Program-made: the position numbers and the translations under genes
Shown: in pieces, positions 48,520-60,525 of the stretch
Layout: each line of letters opens with the position of its first letter
Position numbering within the stretch: the first letter of the stretch is position 1
Notes under the pieces: model-generated
What the model saw: only the letters and a program-made list of their open reading frames with translations
Database searches by the model: none
Told to the model about the DNA's origin: nothing
Assembly: GCA_947034885.2 (NCBI GenBank)
Contig: OX344750.2
Location: 10,078,553-10,142,552, forward strand
DNA: 64,000 nt
Source: Thuidium tamariscinum
Lineage: Eukaryota > Streptophyta > Bryopsida > Hypnales > Thuidiaceae
Direction: 5' to 3'

Positions 48520-48798
48520 ATAAGGTAGGTACACCCAAAAGCGCCATGTTCCTAAAAGCGCCATCTACAGTGAGCATACATTTCCAAAATCAGTCATGTT
48601 CACAGACTGTAGATGGTGCTTTCAGAAACAGACTTTGACCATTAATAACTTTTGCATACGGTATCCAAATCCTACGTTCTATGGTGCGTTGGAACATGCT
48701 TTCACTTGTCAACAAGACTGCATGAAAATCTGAACGAGCTAATAATAAGAACTAGGTACAATATGAATAAGTGGCGCTTTTGGGTGTACCTACCTTAT
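48520..48798. mobile_element. Family D-like MITE with 27-bp perfect TIR (279 bp)
   Basis: 48520-48546, beginning ATAAGGTAGGTACACCC and ending in GCGCCA, is exactly complementary to 48772-48798. A second inverted pair inside ('gcgccatctacagt' and 'actgtagatggtgc') covers the left third. Perfect TIRs suggest recent insertion. Confidence 0.75.
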
Positions 48799-48799
48799 T

Positions 48800-49210
48800 C
48801 AGTCCCGAAATGGCAGCAAACTGTGTGTTGGCACAGGGGCTGAAAACAGTGTTTATAAGCTTAGGTCCGGCGTTTAAGAGTTAACCGCTTTTAAACTTAC
48901 TCTAGAGTTTTTGAATCTGCAAAAGTTCAATTTTTCTAACTGTATAGAAACTCGCCCGTTTGTTGGATTTTAGTCATTGAACAAGGTAACATGTTTTGTC
49001 TCTATTTATTACTTTAGGGAACAATCGATCTAAGGTTATATTACTACATTACTCCATCACATATTGACACTTTTAAAACTGAATATAGTTATAATTAATA
49101 AAATAGATTATATTTTTTCTATCTTGTCAACAATTAGAAAGGAATGACTAAACTAAATATTCCTTAATTATGTATTTTATGTAATTTTATCTAGAATATT
49201 ATAGAGGTTC
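48800..49210. other. Spacer, no gene seen
   Basis: AT-rich, nothing recognised. Confidence 0.35.
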
Positions 49211-49211
49211 A

Positions 49212-49443
49212 AAGGGTGATTGCAAGAAACTCTTGTCCTTTTTTTTTGTCCCCTTGATCTCCAATAGGTAGTTTATCATGTATAACTTTTGCATATTTTG
49301 TTTTTTTGGTTTGAATTCTCGAATGAAGATGCACACAAAAGTTTTGGTTGTTGAGTAATTTTTTCATAATTTTTAAAATTAGTTTACTATTTTAAACCTA
49401 CCCCCAATTGGGTGTCTACTTTGGCCATTGGGGGGGGGGGGGG
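49212..49443 (+). mobile_element. Family A left end, identical to 52393-52623
   Basis: 231 bases match the start of the complete element at 52395-53153 without a difference, then end in a run of 14 G, after which the sequence changes to purine-rich DNA. No right terminus is present. Confidence 0.7.
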
Positions 49444-52390
49444 CCGCCAGGGCCTACTCCTAGATAAAAAGGCAAAAAGAGGGGGAGGGGGAGGGAAAAA
49501 AGGAAAAAGGAGGGGGAAGAGGAAAAAAGGGAAATTTTTTTAAATGTAAAAATTGATCTTTTAATTCAATTAAAAACAAAACTTTAATCTTCAATACCTT
49601 AAAGAAGAGAGTTGGACCTCTTGATTCATTATCAATCAAGAGAGATTTTGCATCCTTTGATATATTTATTTATGTATGCAAAGTAAAAGTTGAATAAAAA
49701 GAAAAGAAAAAATACAATGGTTACATTTGTTCTAGTTTATTTTGTATGTGATGTTCAAATATCCTTAGCTAGGTGCTCATTGGTCACTATCTTTATACTA
49801 TCAACTAGAGAGCTTGACTCAATGAAGGTTGTACAAAATTTATATCATTGCTTTTGAACATATGATGGATTTGTGAACAATTTTTATAACTATAAATTGA
49901 ATTAATTTATGAAAAATGGAGTATAGAAGTTTTTAATGTCATTTTTGGTATTGCCAAAAAAGTTCTCAATGAGTAAAAATGCACCAAAGTTGTTTTGCAC
50001 ATTTGTTTTTCAAATGTGAAATTTATAGGATTTCAATTGAATTTTTTTTCTAGAAATTAAAATTTAATATGAATAAATTATTTTAATAAATTAAAATTAA
50101 AAGAATATATAGGTAAATCATGAAAAACACTTTAACAAGTGTACAAGGCCACACAAGTTGTTCATAAGTCAAACTTTCAAAAATTACATTGATCTTAAAT
50201 AAATAAAAAGATGAAAACCAAAAAAAATTGTATTTAATATGAAAAAAGCTTTAAATACACTTTATGAATCAGTTTAATATTTTTTAAATAATTAAATAAG
50301 TATTTAACATGATTTAAATATAAGAAAATTAAATATTCTAAACAATGTTCAAAGCATTGTATGTATTTCAATTTAATGGTAAATGTTCTTATTTTATTAT
50401 TGCTATTATTCATTAGGATATAAATTCAATATAGTGAATGAAATTAACTAAAATGAAGTAAAAATAAGTTAAAACATATAGTAAAGAGAAGGAAATATTT
50501 AATAATTGCATTTAAAAAAATGACATTTTATTTGAACAAAAGAAATCATGTGTTCAAATAGGAACACATATATGAAAACCAATGCTTCATAAAAAAGCAT
50601 CAATATAACAATTAAATTCTCTAAATCATTGTAGATTTACATGTATGATAAATCTATATATCAAATGAAATATATATAAATTCCAACATGAGAGTGTATA
50701 TAATATGTTCTACATTTCCTACATTTTTATTTAATTTGTCTTCATTTCCCTTTTTCTGGTTTCATTTGAAATTGATCTTGATTAAGGAAATTAGAATTTT
50801 CAAGTCAATTTTCTACCTAACAATATTATTTCCATTGTATTGCAAAAAAATTTCAATCAAATGTAATACATTTGTTAGGTTTGATATTTGTTTTAAATTT
50901 TGATGTTGTAATTAATATGAAAACAATTGAATCTCTTCTTTTAAAGTATGGAGAGTTTTTTGCTACAGATGGTACAATTGCCAAGTCAATGTCTTTAAGA
51001 CTTGGAAATTGACTACAAAGTAGAGGCTCACATATAGGTTTTGATCTTGGTAGTCGTAAAGAATCTAAACAACCAAAGGCAATGATGTTGGTAAATCTAC
51101 CATCATTTTAAATTCACCTTGTGTCTTGACTTGTTAATTGATATCTTGATAAACCTACACCTACACCATCAAAATTAGAAGATGGTAGGATTGAAAGTTG
51201 AGTTTGCAAATACTTATAACATCTTTTAAGTTGTTCATGTGAATATTTCTAAAATCCCAAAATACCTTGGGATGCTAAACAACAGTCTATTAGGGCCTTA
51301 TAGAAATTTTCCAGCGAATTGACCTTAACACAATTTGCTCATCTCTTATCATAGCCAATAGTGCTTCATCTAGTGATAATGTAGGGTATCATTTGATGAT
51401 GAGGTCATATTGTCCTAATAATGTAAAGTATCTATTGTTGTCCCTAAACCCTATCTCTAGTTGTTGTTTTCTATTCTATTTTTCATTTAACCTCCATATG
51501 CCCAAGGCACCAAATTTGGTATTGACAATACTTTGAAGGTAAATGAAACCTAACCAAATTTCTATTTTTAATAGTTTGTATTTTTGTAGAATTCTTTGTG
51601 AAGTCTAGTTTTAGCAATAAATTTTGAAAATGAATGATTATGATTTTTCTATCCAAGATTTTGTGCAAAGGTGTCCATTGCAGTCTTGATTTTTGTAGCA
51701 TTGAGGGCTCTTGGAAATGAGCCTCAAATACACTATATCCTGGACAAAAATTAACATTAGAAATTCATTAAAAAAAATTTGTTGAGCAAATTTTGAGAAA
51801 CCATAAATTGATTGGGATTATATATGGTAGGCCCTTTTGCAACTTTAACACCCTCAATATCAAACATTATAATCTTTCAATCTATAAATGACCATTGTTG
51901 CGTTAAATTTTCCTAGATGATTTCTAATATGTTTTGTCTAAATTTGTATAGGTACAATCCAAAAAAAATTGATACATCTTATCAAAATGTTGTCTTTTTG
52001 TTCAAATAAGAATAAACTTCTAGAAGTTCAAAAAAGGCCTCGCATCAGTGAGATTTAATTTTATGCCAAGATTTGGTATGTTGGAAAAAACAAATTGATA
52101 CACATCCTGTTTAGCTTATATTGGGCTTCCAGTAAGTTATTGAAATGCATGTGTTCACTCCATGATCATTTTGCAGTTTGCATTGCTGTTTATTTGGGTT
52201 TAGGATTAATTGAAACTGAAGCAGATAAAGACCCAAATCTGAATTTCACTATCAGCTCAGACCACTAAAAGCACTGCCAAATGTGGAATTAGCACTGTGG
52301 AATCCAGCATGTCAAGGAGACCTCATCCATTAGCAGAACTTCATCACTTTAAAGTGATTGTCCTACTTTGGCCTATCTGAGAGTGAGACC
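49444..52390. other. AT-rich segment between two identical family A ends
   Basis: The first 100 bases are G/A-rich (gggggagggggaggg). The rest is low-GC with no supported gene. Some stretches (51000-51450) look like decayed coding DNA, but I cannot name a protein. Confidence 0.35.
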
Positions 52391-52394
52391 CCAA

Positions 52395-53153
52395 GGGTGA
52401 TTGCAAGAAACTCTTGTCCTTTTTTTTTGTCCCCTTGATCTCCAATAGGTAGTTTATCATGTATAACTTTTGCATATTTTGTTTTTTTGGTTTGAATTCT
52501 CGAATGAAGATGCACACAAAAGTTTTGGTTGTTGAGTAATTTTTTCATAATTTTTAAAATTAGTTTACTATTTTAAACCTACCCCCAATTGGGTGTCTAC
52601 TTTGGCCATTGGGGGGGGGGGGGAGGGGTAGTCCTATTTTGACCCAAAAATCAGAATTTGAAGCCACAAATTGGACAAGTTGGAGGTCTACTAATATTTC
52701 AAGGCATGATGATGAGTTTTTATGAAGTTAGCAACATATCTATTGCACACAGGGGGCCAAAGTGACCTTCCTAGGTACAAAAGCTATGAAGAGGGAAAAA
52801 ATTTCCTAAACAAATTTTTTATTCCAATGTGAGCAAAATCTTATCTAGAAAAATGGATTTCTTGAAAATGATTTTTTGAAATTTTTTTGAATTACTAAAA
52901 ACGAAAAGATTGATAGCTAGATCCCTTTTTTTGCTATTTTTTGCTACTAGTGGCCTCTATAGTACTTTGTAGTAGTCTACAAGACTACATAGTACTAATA
53001 GACAATCCAGGTCAGTAGGCACCTTGACTTGACGGTTGAAATTTGCAAGTGCAATGCTAATGTGCAATACTAGTAGTATTGTGCAATACAACTAGTCATG
53101 TGGCCAAATACTATGTTTTTGAGACAAAAACGTGAAGTGTTTCTTGCAAACAC
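52395..53153 (+). mobile_element. Family A TIR element (759 bp) with a poly-G run
   Basis: GGGTGATTGCAAGAAAC at the left, and GTTTCTTGCAAACAC near the right (53137-53153). CCCAA occurs directly left (52390-52394) and right (53154-53158). A run of 13 G at 52611-52623 replaces the TTGG(G)G motif of relatives. Confidence 0.65.
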
Positions 53154-53159
53154 CCCAAA

Positions 53160-54049
53160 GTGTTTTGATCATTCATTTTAAGCAATGTATTTGAGTAGTG
53201 TTTACTATTAGTACGTAAGAAAACATCACAAATATTCTTCTATAACAAACTAAAAGATCTTTCACTATAAATAGCCCAATTGTGGTGACTTGACCAAAAT
53301 TGCTTCCTAAATTATAATCCAAGGAAAAGTAAAATTATCCTAAGGAATTGACTCCGTCCACCTTCTATGGCTCTCACAAAGTAGAATCACTTCCAACCTC
53401 AAAAGTTCAAATTCCTATAGATTAAGATGTAGGGTGGAAGCAAGGCAAGGAAATAGAGCTATTTATGTGGAACGCATTTGGTATATGTAAGTGGCACCAA
53501 TCCTTCATTGTCAACCTCTAAGAAGGCAAAATCTTTTTTTTTTTGGATATGCTCATATGTTTGGTATGTCATGCACAAGATGATACATGGATGGCTGAAT
53601 CCATCGATATTCATAGATTAGAGGATTGCCCACACTCATAGCAAATTTTGGAACTATGTCAACATTAACTTTAATTACCTTGCATTGGAAGGAAGTAGAT
53701 GGTTCACATTTTATTAGCACCACACCATCTTTGGTGTTACCCCTCTATAGCTTCTCAAAGACTACCAATAATTTGGGCCTTTATTTGTAGTAGTATCCTT
53801 TAGGTCTTTTAGACTACTAAGAACAAGGTTGTTTATCAAAGAGGTAGTTGGAGGTACAAAACAACTACTAATTTGGTCTGTCAAAGTCTAATTTGATTTT
53901 ATTAAACCAACTTAGACTAAATGTTGTAGCTAGGTTGTTAGGAAATCCAAATTTTTCAATGATCATTGGATTTTCTTCTAAAAGTCAATGTACAAGCGAC
54001 ACAAATATCAAGTCCAAAGGATCAATAGACCCCCAACAATTGGTATTGT
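53160..54049. other. AT-rich spacer, no gene seen
   Basis: Short frames only; no element termini recognised. Confidence 0.35.
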
Positions 54050-54050
54050 G

Positions 54051-54376
54051 TAAGGTAGGAGGCTCAAACTCCGACAAGGCATTTTGAACCGACCATGACA
54101 TAGAGGTACATTTTGTTTTCTTCAATGTACCAAAATGTACAAATTGTATACATTCTAGGAGGTGGTCACTTTTAGAGTGAATGGCATTTCAACTTCAAAA
54201 TTTCATAACTAACTCCACATAACTCCAAAAAATATGAAACAATTTGGATTAGATGTCATTTCCTCTTGTCCGTCTTTCAAAGAAAATTTATTGAAAAATA
54301 TTTCAAAATGTTTTCCCTCCCCAAAATTCAGTTTCAGCGCTTAGATGGTTGCTTTATGGACCTCCTACCTTGGTTA
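54051..54376. mobile_element. Family D TA-type MITE (about 325 bp)
   Basis: It begins TAAGGTAGGAGGCTC and ends GACCTCCTACCTTG. It is related in the interior to 46816-47155. The right TA is mutated to TG. Confidence 0.6.
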
Positions 54377-54601
54377 ATTCTTTGTCTCTTGGTCTGGTTC
54401 TTCCCATTTCTTCCCATTTCAGTGGGTGGTTGTATTTTATTTGGTGCTCCTTTTAATGCAATGTTTTTGCCCTTTTATTCAAAAAAATAAAATAAAATGT
54501 TGTTTGCCTTCAAGCTATATTCAATTCTCACTTTGTGTCAATCAATGGTGGCTTTACAAGGACACCTTTGAAATGAATTCACTTTCTAAAACCATCATTG
54601 C

Positions 54602-54889
54602 CACAAATCATGGCACCATGTGGGGACACACCTTCGAACAAACAAAATTTACAAATCATGGTACCATGTGGGAACACACCTTCGAACAAACAAAATTTAC
54701 ACCTCATGGTACCATGTGGGAACACACCTTCGAACAAACAAAATTTACACCTCATGGTACCATGTGGGAACACACCTTTGAACAAACAAAATTTACAAAT
54801 CATGGCACCATGTGGGAACACACCTTTGAACAAACAAAATTTACAAATCATGGCACCATGTGGGAACACACCTTCGAACAAACAAAATT
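54602..54889. repeat. Minisatellite: six 48-bp units
   Basis: Six near-identical 48-base units, each containing CATGG(T/C)ACCATGTGG and 'acacctt(c/t)gaacaaac'. The period is a multiple of 3, so frames stay open on both strands (16-residue repeats such as HGTMWEHTFEQTKF on plus). Several units carry the palindrome CATGGTACCATG. The open frames are a consequence of the period and are not evidence of a gene. Confidence 0.85.
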
Positions 54890-54899
54890 TGTCATGTTA

Positions 54900-55509
54900 C
54901 TAAAGTTACTTATCCCCTAAGTCACGAAACATTGCCCTTCATCCCCCCCTTCTTTCTAGATTGCATTTTGATTTTGGAGCCTCTCTTGAGTGCACAGGAC
55001 AGACCAGTCAGACTCGAGAATTTTTCTCTCAGGTGCCTCACGAAACACCCACAACAGAAATAAGCTTGTGTTGTGTCATGCGACTTGTCTGAATGTCCAA
55101 CCATCTCTACAACAATTTTATTAATTCCTACACGAAACAAGCATAATTAGGGTTGCCTCTTCAGATGTGGAGGGGCCACCCGTTGCAATGGTTTAGAACT
55201 AACTAAATTATATTCAAAATTATATTGAAATAAAGTGGCAGGGAACCTGATTCAGCATAACACTCAGTAGCACTCTGCAGGGCTGCCTTCCCAAGGACGG
55301 AATGGTGTGAAATATCCCACATCATTCCATCCAAAAGGATGAAATGGTGTGGGATATTCCACACCAAATCAGTAACTTTTATTCAGTAGCAAGGCAAAGA
55401 AGCAACGTGTCAGAGTTTCAGCTTGAAATTCGTGGATGACTATGCCTGCTTGGTAGAAAAGGCAGAGTCTCTTCTTGCTACTAAATGTTATGAGTTGTGA
55501 CTGCTACGG

Positions 55510-55542
<33 letters not shown>

Positions 55543-55610
55543 TTGAAACAAATCAACAAATTCTATTGATAAGCTATTATTTAAGTTAATATAGTGGTTC
55601 AAAACTGAAA
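54900..55610. other. Spacer with an (ATT)n microsatellite
   Basis: No gene is seen. (TTA)n runs from about 55511 to 55542. An imperfect 30-base inverted repeat around 'ggtgtgaaatatcccacatcattcc / aaatggtgtgggatattccac' lies at 55302-55360. Confidence 0.4.
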
Positions 55611-55614
55611 TGAG

Positions 55615-55751
55615 GGGTGTTTCACACTATGGCCGTCCAAGTCAAGAGGCCGTCGATTCCACCAATTAGATTTGAGAAACCATGATTTTTACTAATCAAA
55701 TTTGAGAAAACCATGGCCTCTCGACTTGGACGGCCATAGTGTGAAACACCC
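55615..55751. mobile_element. Foldback MITE (137 bp)
   Basis: GGGTGTTTCACACTATGGCC and the following 16 bases are inverted at the right end with one mismatch; the arms nearly meet around 'accaattagatttgag'. No target duplication is visible. Confidence 0.75.
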
Positions 55752-55872
55752 ATTACTTGCATCTATAGAATGAGCTCTATGACATAAGAATCAGGGTAGA
55801 CTCCTGTCATAAGTGTCGGCAATCTATTGATTGAATTGGTGTCAAGGATATTTAGAACATCCTATGCCTACT

Positions 55873-56607
55873 GGGTCATTGCAAGAAACGGTGGTCCTAT
55901 TCTCCGTCACAATGGGAGTGACGTCATTCTTTTCTGCTATAACTTTTGAATAAAAATATTCGAGAATATGAAATAATTATTGGACCTCTCTAACTTGATG
56001 GTTTTTACATCCCTTATTTTTCAGAAATTAAAAAAAATCATTTTATATTTAAAATTAATTTTTGTTAATTTGTCACAAACTGAGGTTTAGGGGGTTTTAC
56101 TACGTTAGGAGTACCCAAATTTAATGATCTAAAGTTGAAATTTTCATGGTTTATTTGCGTAGTAGCAAAGTATATTCCTACCAACTAGTTTTCTAAAAAT
56201 ATATTATTTTATGTCCTCCACATGCATGTAAACAACACTCCAATTGCACGCAATTCCTGACCATTGACAATAGTACTAAGATTATTTTTTTGGTGAAATC
56301 TCATCACCATCAACTCTTCTCAAATGGCCAATTTTTAGATTTGAGAAAAAGAGCTTTTCCTATTTTTTACAAATTAAAATGTAATTATGCCCACTTTCAT
56401 GAGATTTTCCACTTTTCTAGTTCTCCTACTTAGAGAATTTTCCTAAGGTTTTCCTCCATAGGGTACCTTCTTCTTTAAGGTGTGTACATTGTACATATTT
56501 TTCATATTTTTTAAAAATTGTTTTTCTAATTAAATAGTACTCCTAAAGAAAAAGGGGGAGTACTATTGAAACGCTACGCTTTTTGAACGCCGTTTCTTGC
56601 AATGACC
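55873..56607 (+). mobile_element. Family A TIR element (735 bp)
   Basis: GGGTCATTGCAAGAAACGG and CCGTTTCTTGCAATGACC form the TIR, with the same two-base variant (GG/CC) on both ends. Flanks CTACT and CTGCT match at 4 of 5 positions. Confidence 0.75.
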
Positions 56608-56612
56608 CTGCT

Positions 56613-57185
56613 CTTCAAAGCAACACTTCAAACATTTTAGACCTGTCCACTAATCTTCCTTATCACTGATCTCCAAATGGGTTTGGAGATAAAGAAAAAA
56701 ATGCAATTATGGCTAAATGAAATGTGTAGCACATTTGCCGTGGTTGACACCTGACAATTTCACAAGGGCAAAGCACATATAAGAAAACTTGTCACTCAAG
56801 AATTCAAATATTTCAAAAAAACATTACTTAGCAAGTTAAGATTTTTTTTTTTTTTTCCATTTTTTATGAAGTGCCAAAGTGGTGATATAAAATGTTATAG
56901 TGATGCTCCAAATTTCAACATTCATCTACATATTGGATAGAAAATATCACATTTGTATGTATTACATATCGATATAATTATATTTTCATCCACAATTTGG
57001 TTACTTCATTCAAGATTTTTTCATAATTTGAAGTTTTCAGGCAATGAACTTTACATTTTTTTGCCATTTATTTAGCCAAACTAATTGTTTTTGGTGCAAT
57101 CTAGCACTAGAAAGCCAAAAGAAAGCCTTGGTTACACAATGTCCCTACATTGACCCCATCAAAGACAGAGGGCATTAGATGAAAT
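56613..57185. other. AT-rich spacer, no gene seen
   Basis: Nothing recognised. A 17-base T run lies near 56840. Confidence 0.35.
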
Positions 57186-57186
57186 C

Positions 57187-57419
57187 TGAGGGCATTAGGA
57201 GACCGTTTCGGGTCTGTTCCCGAAACGGCTCCCAATGCCGCAGATCCTCGTCAGCCCGACTTTTATGGAAAAAATAAATAAATTTGGGTCCTGAAATATG
57301 AAAATAAGCCCAAAAAATATATATTACGTGGCAGTGTCCCGACCACGTAGGATTCGGGTTCACAGGGCAGAAACTGCGTTCCCGCAGTCCGGGAACCCGC
57401 AGTCTCTTAATGCCCTCAA
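57187..57419. mobile_element. Short inverted-end element with conserved hairpin
   Basis: GAGGGCATTAGGAGAC at the left and GTCTCTTAATGCCCTC at the right define about 233 bp. Inside the left end is the perfect hairpin CCGTTTCGGG / CCCGAAACGG (57203-57228). It is related to 21165-21450. Confidence 0.6.
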
Positions 57420-57604
57420 ATTTCTTCTAATGGTGTTTGGAAAGAGGAAAAGTCCAAAACTATCAAATTTTGATGCATTGTACAAAATCAAAATTAATCC
57501 TTTAACGCCTCAATCTTCTCTAGAATTTTTGCATGTTTTTGTTTATATATTTGTACAAAAATACCAGTTACAACAATTTTATAACCAATTTCATAAAATT
57601 TCAA

Positions 57605-58439
57605 TGTTTCACCAAAATTGCTCGAAAACTATCATTTCTAGGACAATTACCAAATTTTAGAATTTTTTTTTGGAATAATGTAACCTTAGGATCTTTTAGT
57701 TTACTAGTTTCAAAAGATGTAGAAAAAATTTCAGAAAGTTTTACCATGTAGATTGCAAGATATTAGTGTTTGAAGTTATAAAAATCCATTTTTTACCATA
57801 GCGATAATCTAGGCAGCTACACTTCAAAAGACCACATTTGTATGAAAAAATGTTCAAAATTTAGAATTGTACAACATGTACAAAAAAATAGTAAGTAGAA
57901 AGAAGTAGAAAATGATTCAAAATACTAAATTGTTAACAATTTATTTATTGAATTGAAAAATGCCAATTGCAATGGTTCAAAATTTTGTAATAAACAATCT
58001 ATACCCAATGTTTTTACTTTTTTTCTAAAATATTGAAAATTGAGTAAAATAAAGGACTTCAAAGTTTATTTTAGAGTAGAGAATCCATAACTACCAGCAA
58101 ACTAAAATTCTTCATAACTTTTGACTCATTAATTCAAATGGAATGATTCAAAGCTTTTCACATATATATAAATCTATAAAACCAATTTCAAATTTTGGTT
58201 TCCAAAAAAAGTGATTTTTTCTGATCTGTCCGAACTACCCGAGTTGAGAAACAAACAACATATTAAGCGATAACTTTTCAACCATGTAGTCAAAAGTCAT
58301 GAAAATTGTTGGACTTTAAAGATACTCCTTGTCCATACCTTCTATTAAAGTTTGGTCCAAAAATATGGAAATCTCTAGTCACACGTACCTGCCCAAAATG
58401 GCTATGTTGCCAAAAAAAGGCACTTTGGTCCTTTAGGGG
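57605..58439 (+). mobile_element. Family B element, left-truncated
   Basis: It matches 42205-43102 from 'caccaaaa(t/c)tgctc' to the right TIR TGGTCCTTTAGGGG, which is followed by TTAA. The left TIR is absent. Confidence 0.65.
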
Positions 58440-58443
58440 TTAA

Positions 58444-59134
58444 GGAAGGTTATCATCTCATGATTCAATCATCACATTGGATGAATGAGAAGTTTGTTGG
58501 ACTAGATAGCACTTGGAAATCCTTTGTCCATTGTCTAGAAAATAGGCATAAAAGCACTTAAGGCTAAATTCTTTTTTTGATTCCAAATAGATGTACAAAA
58601 AATGTACTAAATAAAGAAGGAAATGTCTAAAAAAATATTTGGTCCATATGAGCTTGTGGATTGAAAGATTATAGAATTTGGAGTGAAAAAATAAGTTTTT
58701 GTTTTTGTTGTTTTTGTTTTTTTCATTCTTGCAAAGTCTTGAGTGCAAAATGAGATCAACAAATTTAGAACCTTCTTAAAGATTTTTTTTGCTCTTCTTA
58801 GAATAGAAATTTCCACCATTCATGAATATATGATAGATTCACTCATGAAAAGTTTCAAAAGAAAATATGAAGTTTGGCTTATTGTAAATTATCCTATAAT
58901 GCAAGGGATTGGCAATATAATATTCTTTGTTTGATGATTTCTTATGCAATGAAGAAATCTTTTTAGTTAAAACTCAACTAGTGAGAAGTTAGAGACAAAC
59001 ATTTGGAATACATCCAAAAAACCTCAAGGACTTTGACTTCATGTATGGAAAGACTATTAACAAGACTTGAAGTTAAAAGAAAATGTTTTTTTTCTCAAAA
59101 ATACCGTGATATAGCTAACAAGGTTTGATCCTTT
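58444..59134. other. AT-rich spacer, no gene seen
   Basis: Short frames and (GTTTTT)n-like runs; nothing recognised. Confidence 0.35.
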
Positions 59135-59138
59135 TTAA

Positions 59139-59908
59139 CCCCTAAAGGACCATTGTCCCTTTGGAGGACAAATGCAATTTTGGGTAGGTACCTATGGGCT
59201 GAATTTTTGTCCTGATTTCTTGAATTTTTTTTTGAAGATAGAAAAACTGAATATCTTTGTAGAGATATTAATTTTTTTTTCAATTGGTGCCTGGGAACAA
59301 AAGTTATGTCCAAATAAGCTCAAAATAGGGGACTGCGAGCAGTTCGGGCAGCAAAGAAAACTTTGAATTTTTTTTTTGAATTCTTTTCTTTATAGATTAT
59401 ATTTTTGTCTATCTATAAAGATTTGATTTGGTTCATTTGGATTTGTTTAGTTTATGAGAAAGTTATGGACATTCTTGTTTTTTGGGCAGTTAAAGCATCT
59501 TCTTGAAAAAAATAACTTGAAGGATTCATTTCTTAATGCAATATTTGCAATTCTTGCAATTTTTTTCTTTTTCATAGTTTAGTTTACTTTCTAGAATAAT
59601 CTCACCATTAGGATTTGTACGTTTTAATTCCATCTAAAAGATATTAATATTAAATTAGATTTTCCTTCTATCTTGTACCTACTTCTACTTAACAATTTTT
59701 TTAAATATGAAAATTAAATTTTTTTGAAATTTCTTTTCCCCAAGATTCTCAACTCAATTTTGCACTATAAAGATTTAAAGCTCAAAACTCTGTAGTGCAA
59801 AATTTTTAAATTAAAAATGTTCAAAGTCAAAAAATCTAGTCCTGTAGTGTGCTAAAAAACTTGTTTTTTCCACTTTAAACACATTATGTCTCTTTCGTCC
59901 TTGAGGGG
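59139..59908 (+). mobile_element. Family B element, TTAA both sides (770 bp)
   Basis: It begins CCCCTAAAGGACCATTG and ends CGTCCTTGAGGGG, with TTAA at 59135-59138 and 59909-59912. The interior resembles 62821-63742 (for example 'aattggtg-c-gggaacaaaagttatg'). Confidence 0.7.
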
Positions 59909-59912
59909 TTAA

Positions 59913-60490
59913 AAATCAACTGGCACTATGCAAGGATAATCCATGCTTCTCAATACTACAAATCTTAAATGCAATGAGATTGCACTTACTCTAGAGGTTC
60001 TTTATTGCAATATAAAGCTACTTTGGTGACCAATGTTTGATGTCAAATTTTGAAGGGGCAATCAAATTGTTGCTATAGTTATAATTGTGTACCACATACA
60101 TCCTTGATTCACTTTTATTTTAATTTCTTGTTGGAGTAAAATATTATCCTTCTATAATTTCAAAAAAATAAAAATTATTCTAATATGTTTATAAATTTTG
60201 TATACATAAAAAGTCCAAATTTTGGATGAATTTTACATGTTACATTCATACTATCTACCATGAACTGCCTATCACTACTTAGTGGGTTTCCTTGGCCCCC
60301 CCTCACTTTTTAGAAAATTGGGAGCCATCTGATGTGTTTCAAAAATTCCACCCCCCATCCCTTTAAGAAAAATCAATAGCGGTTGGATCGATATGAAATA
60401 CATATACAAATATGAAATGGAAGTATGAATACAAAAATATACATATGGTGGTTCAAATATGGATATAACATATGGGATACGACATACAGC
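59913..60490. other. AT-rich spacer, no gene seen
   Basis: Nothing recognised apart from a 'aaatatg-atatg' rich stretch at about 60390-60480. Confidence 0.35.
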
Positions 60491-60493
60491 ATA

Positions 60494-60525
60494 GGGGTGG
60501 GGTGGGGTGGGGTGGGGGTGGGGGC
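60494..60525 (+). repeat. G-rich repeat with quadruplex potential
   Basis: (GGGGT)n with six G-runs of four or five. Such a series can form a G-quadruplex. It abuts the left end of the hAT-like element. Confidence 0.7.

Noticed and set aside
51000-51450. Stretch resembling decayed coding DNA of a retroelement
   Set aside because: Translation in all frames gives short pieces with stops, and no motif could be named.
54426-54920. 164-codon frame with six 16-residue repeats
   Set aside because: The 48-bp tandem period keeps all frames open; there is no promoter, domain or codon bias to support a gene.
60494-60525. Telomere-like G-rich repeat
   Set aside because: The unit is GGGGT, not the plant telomere unit TTTAGGG, and it is tied to a transposon border.
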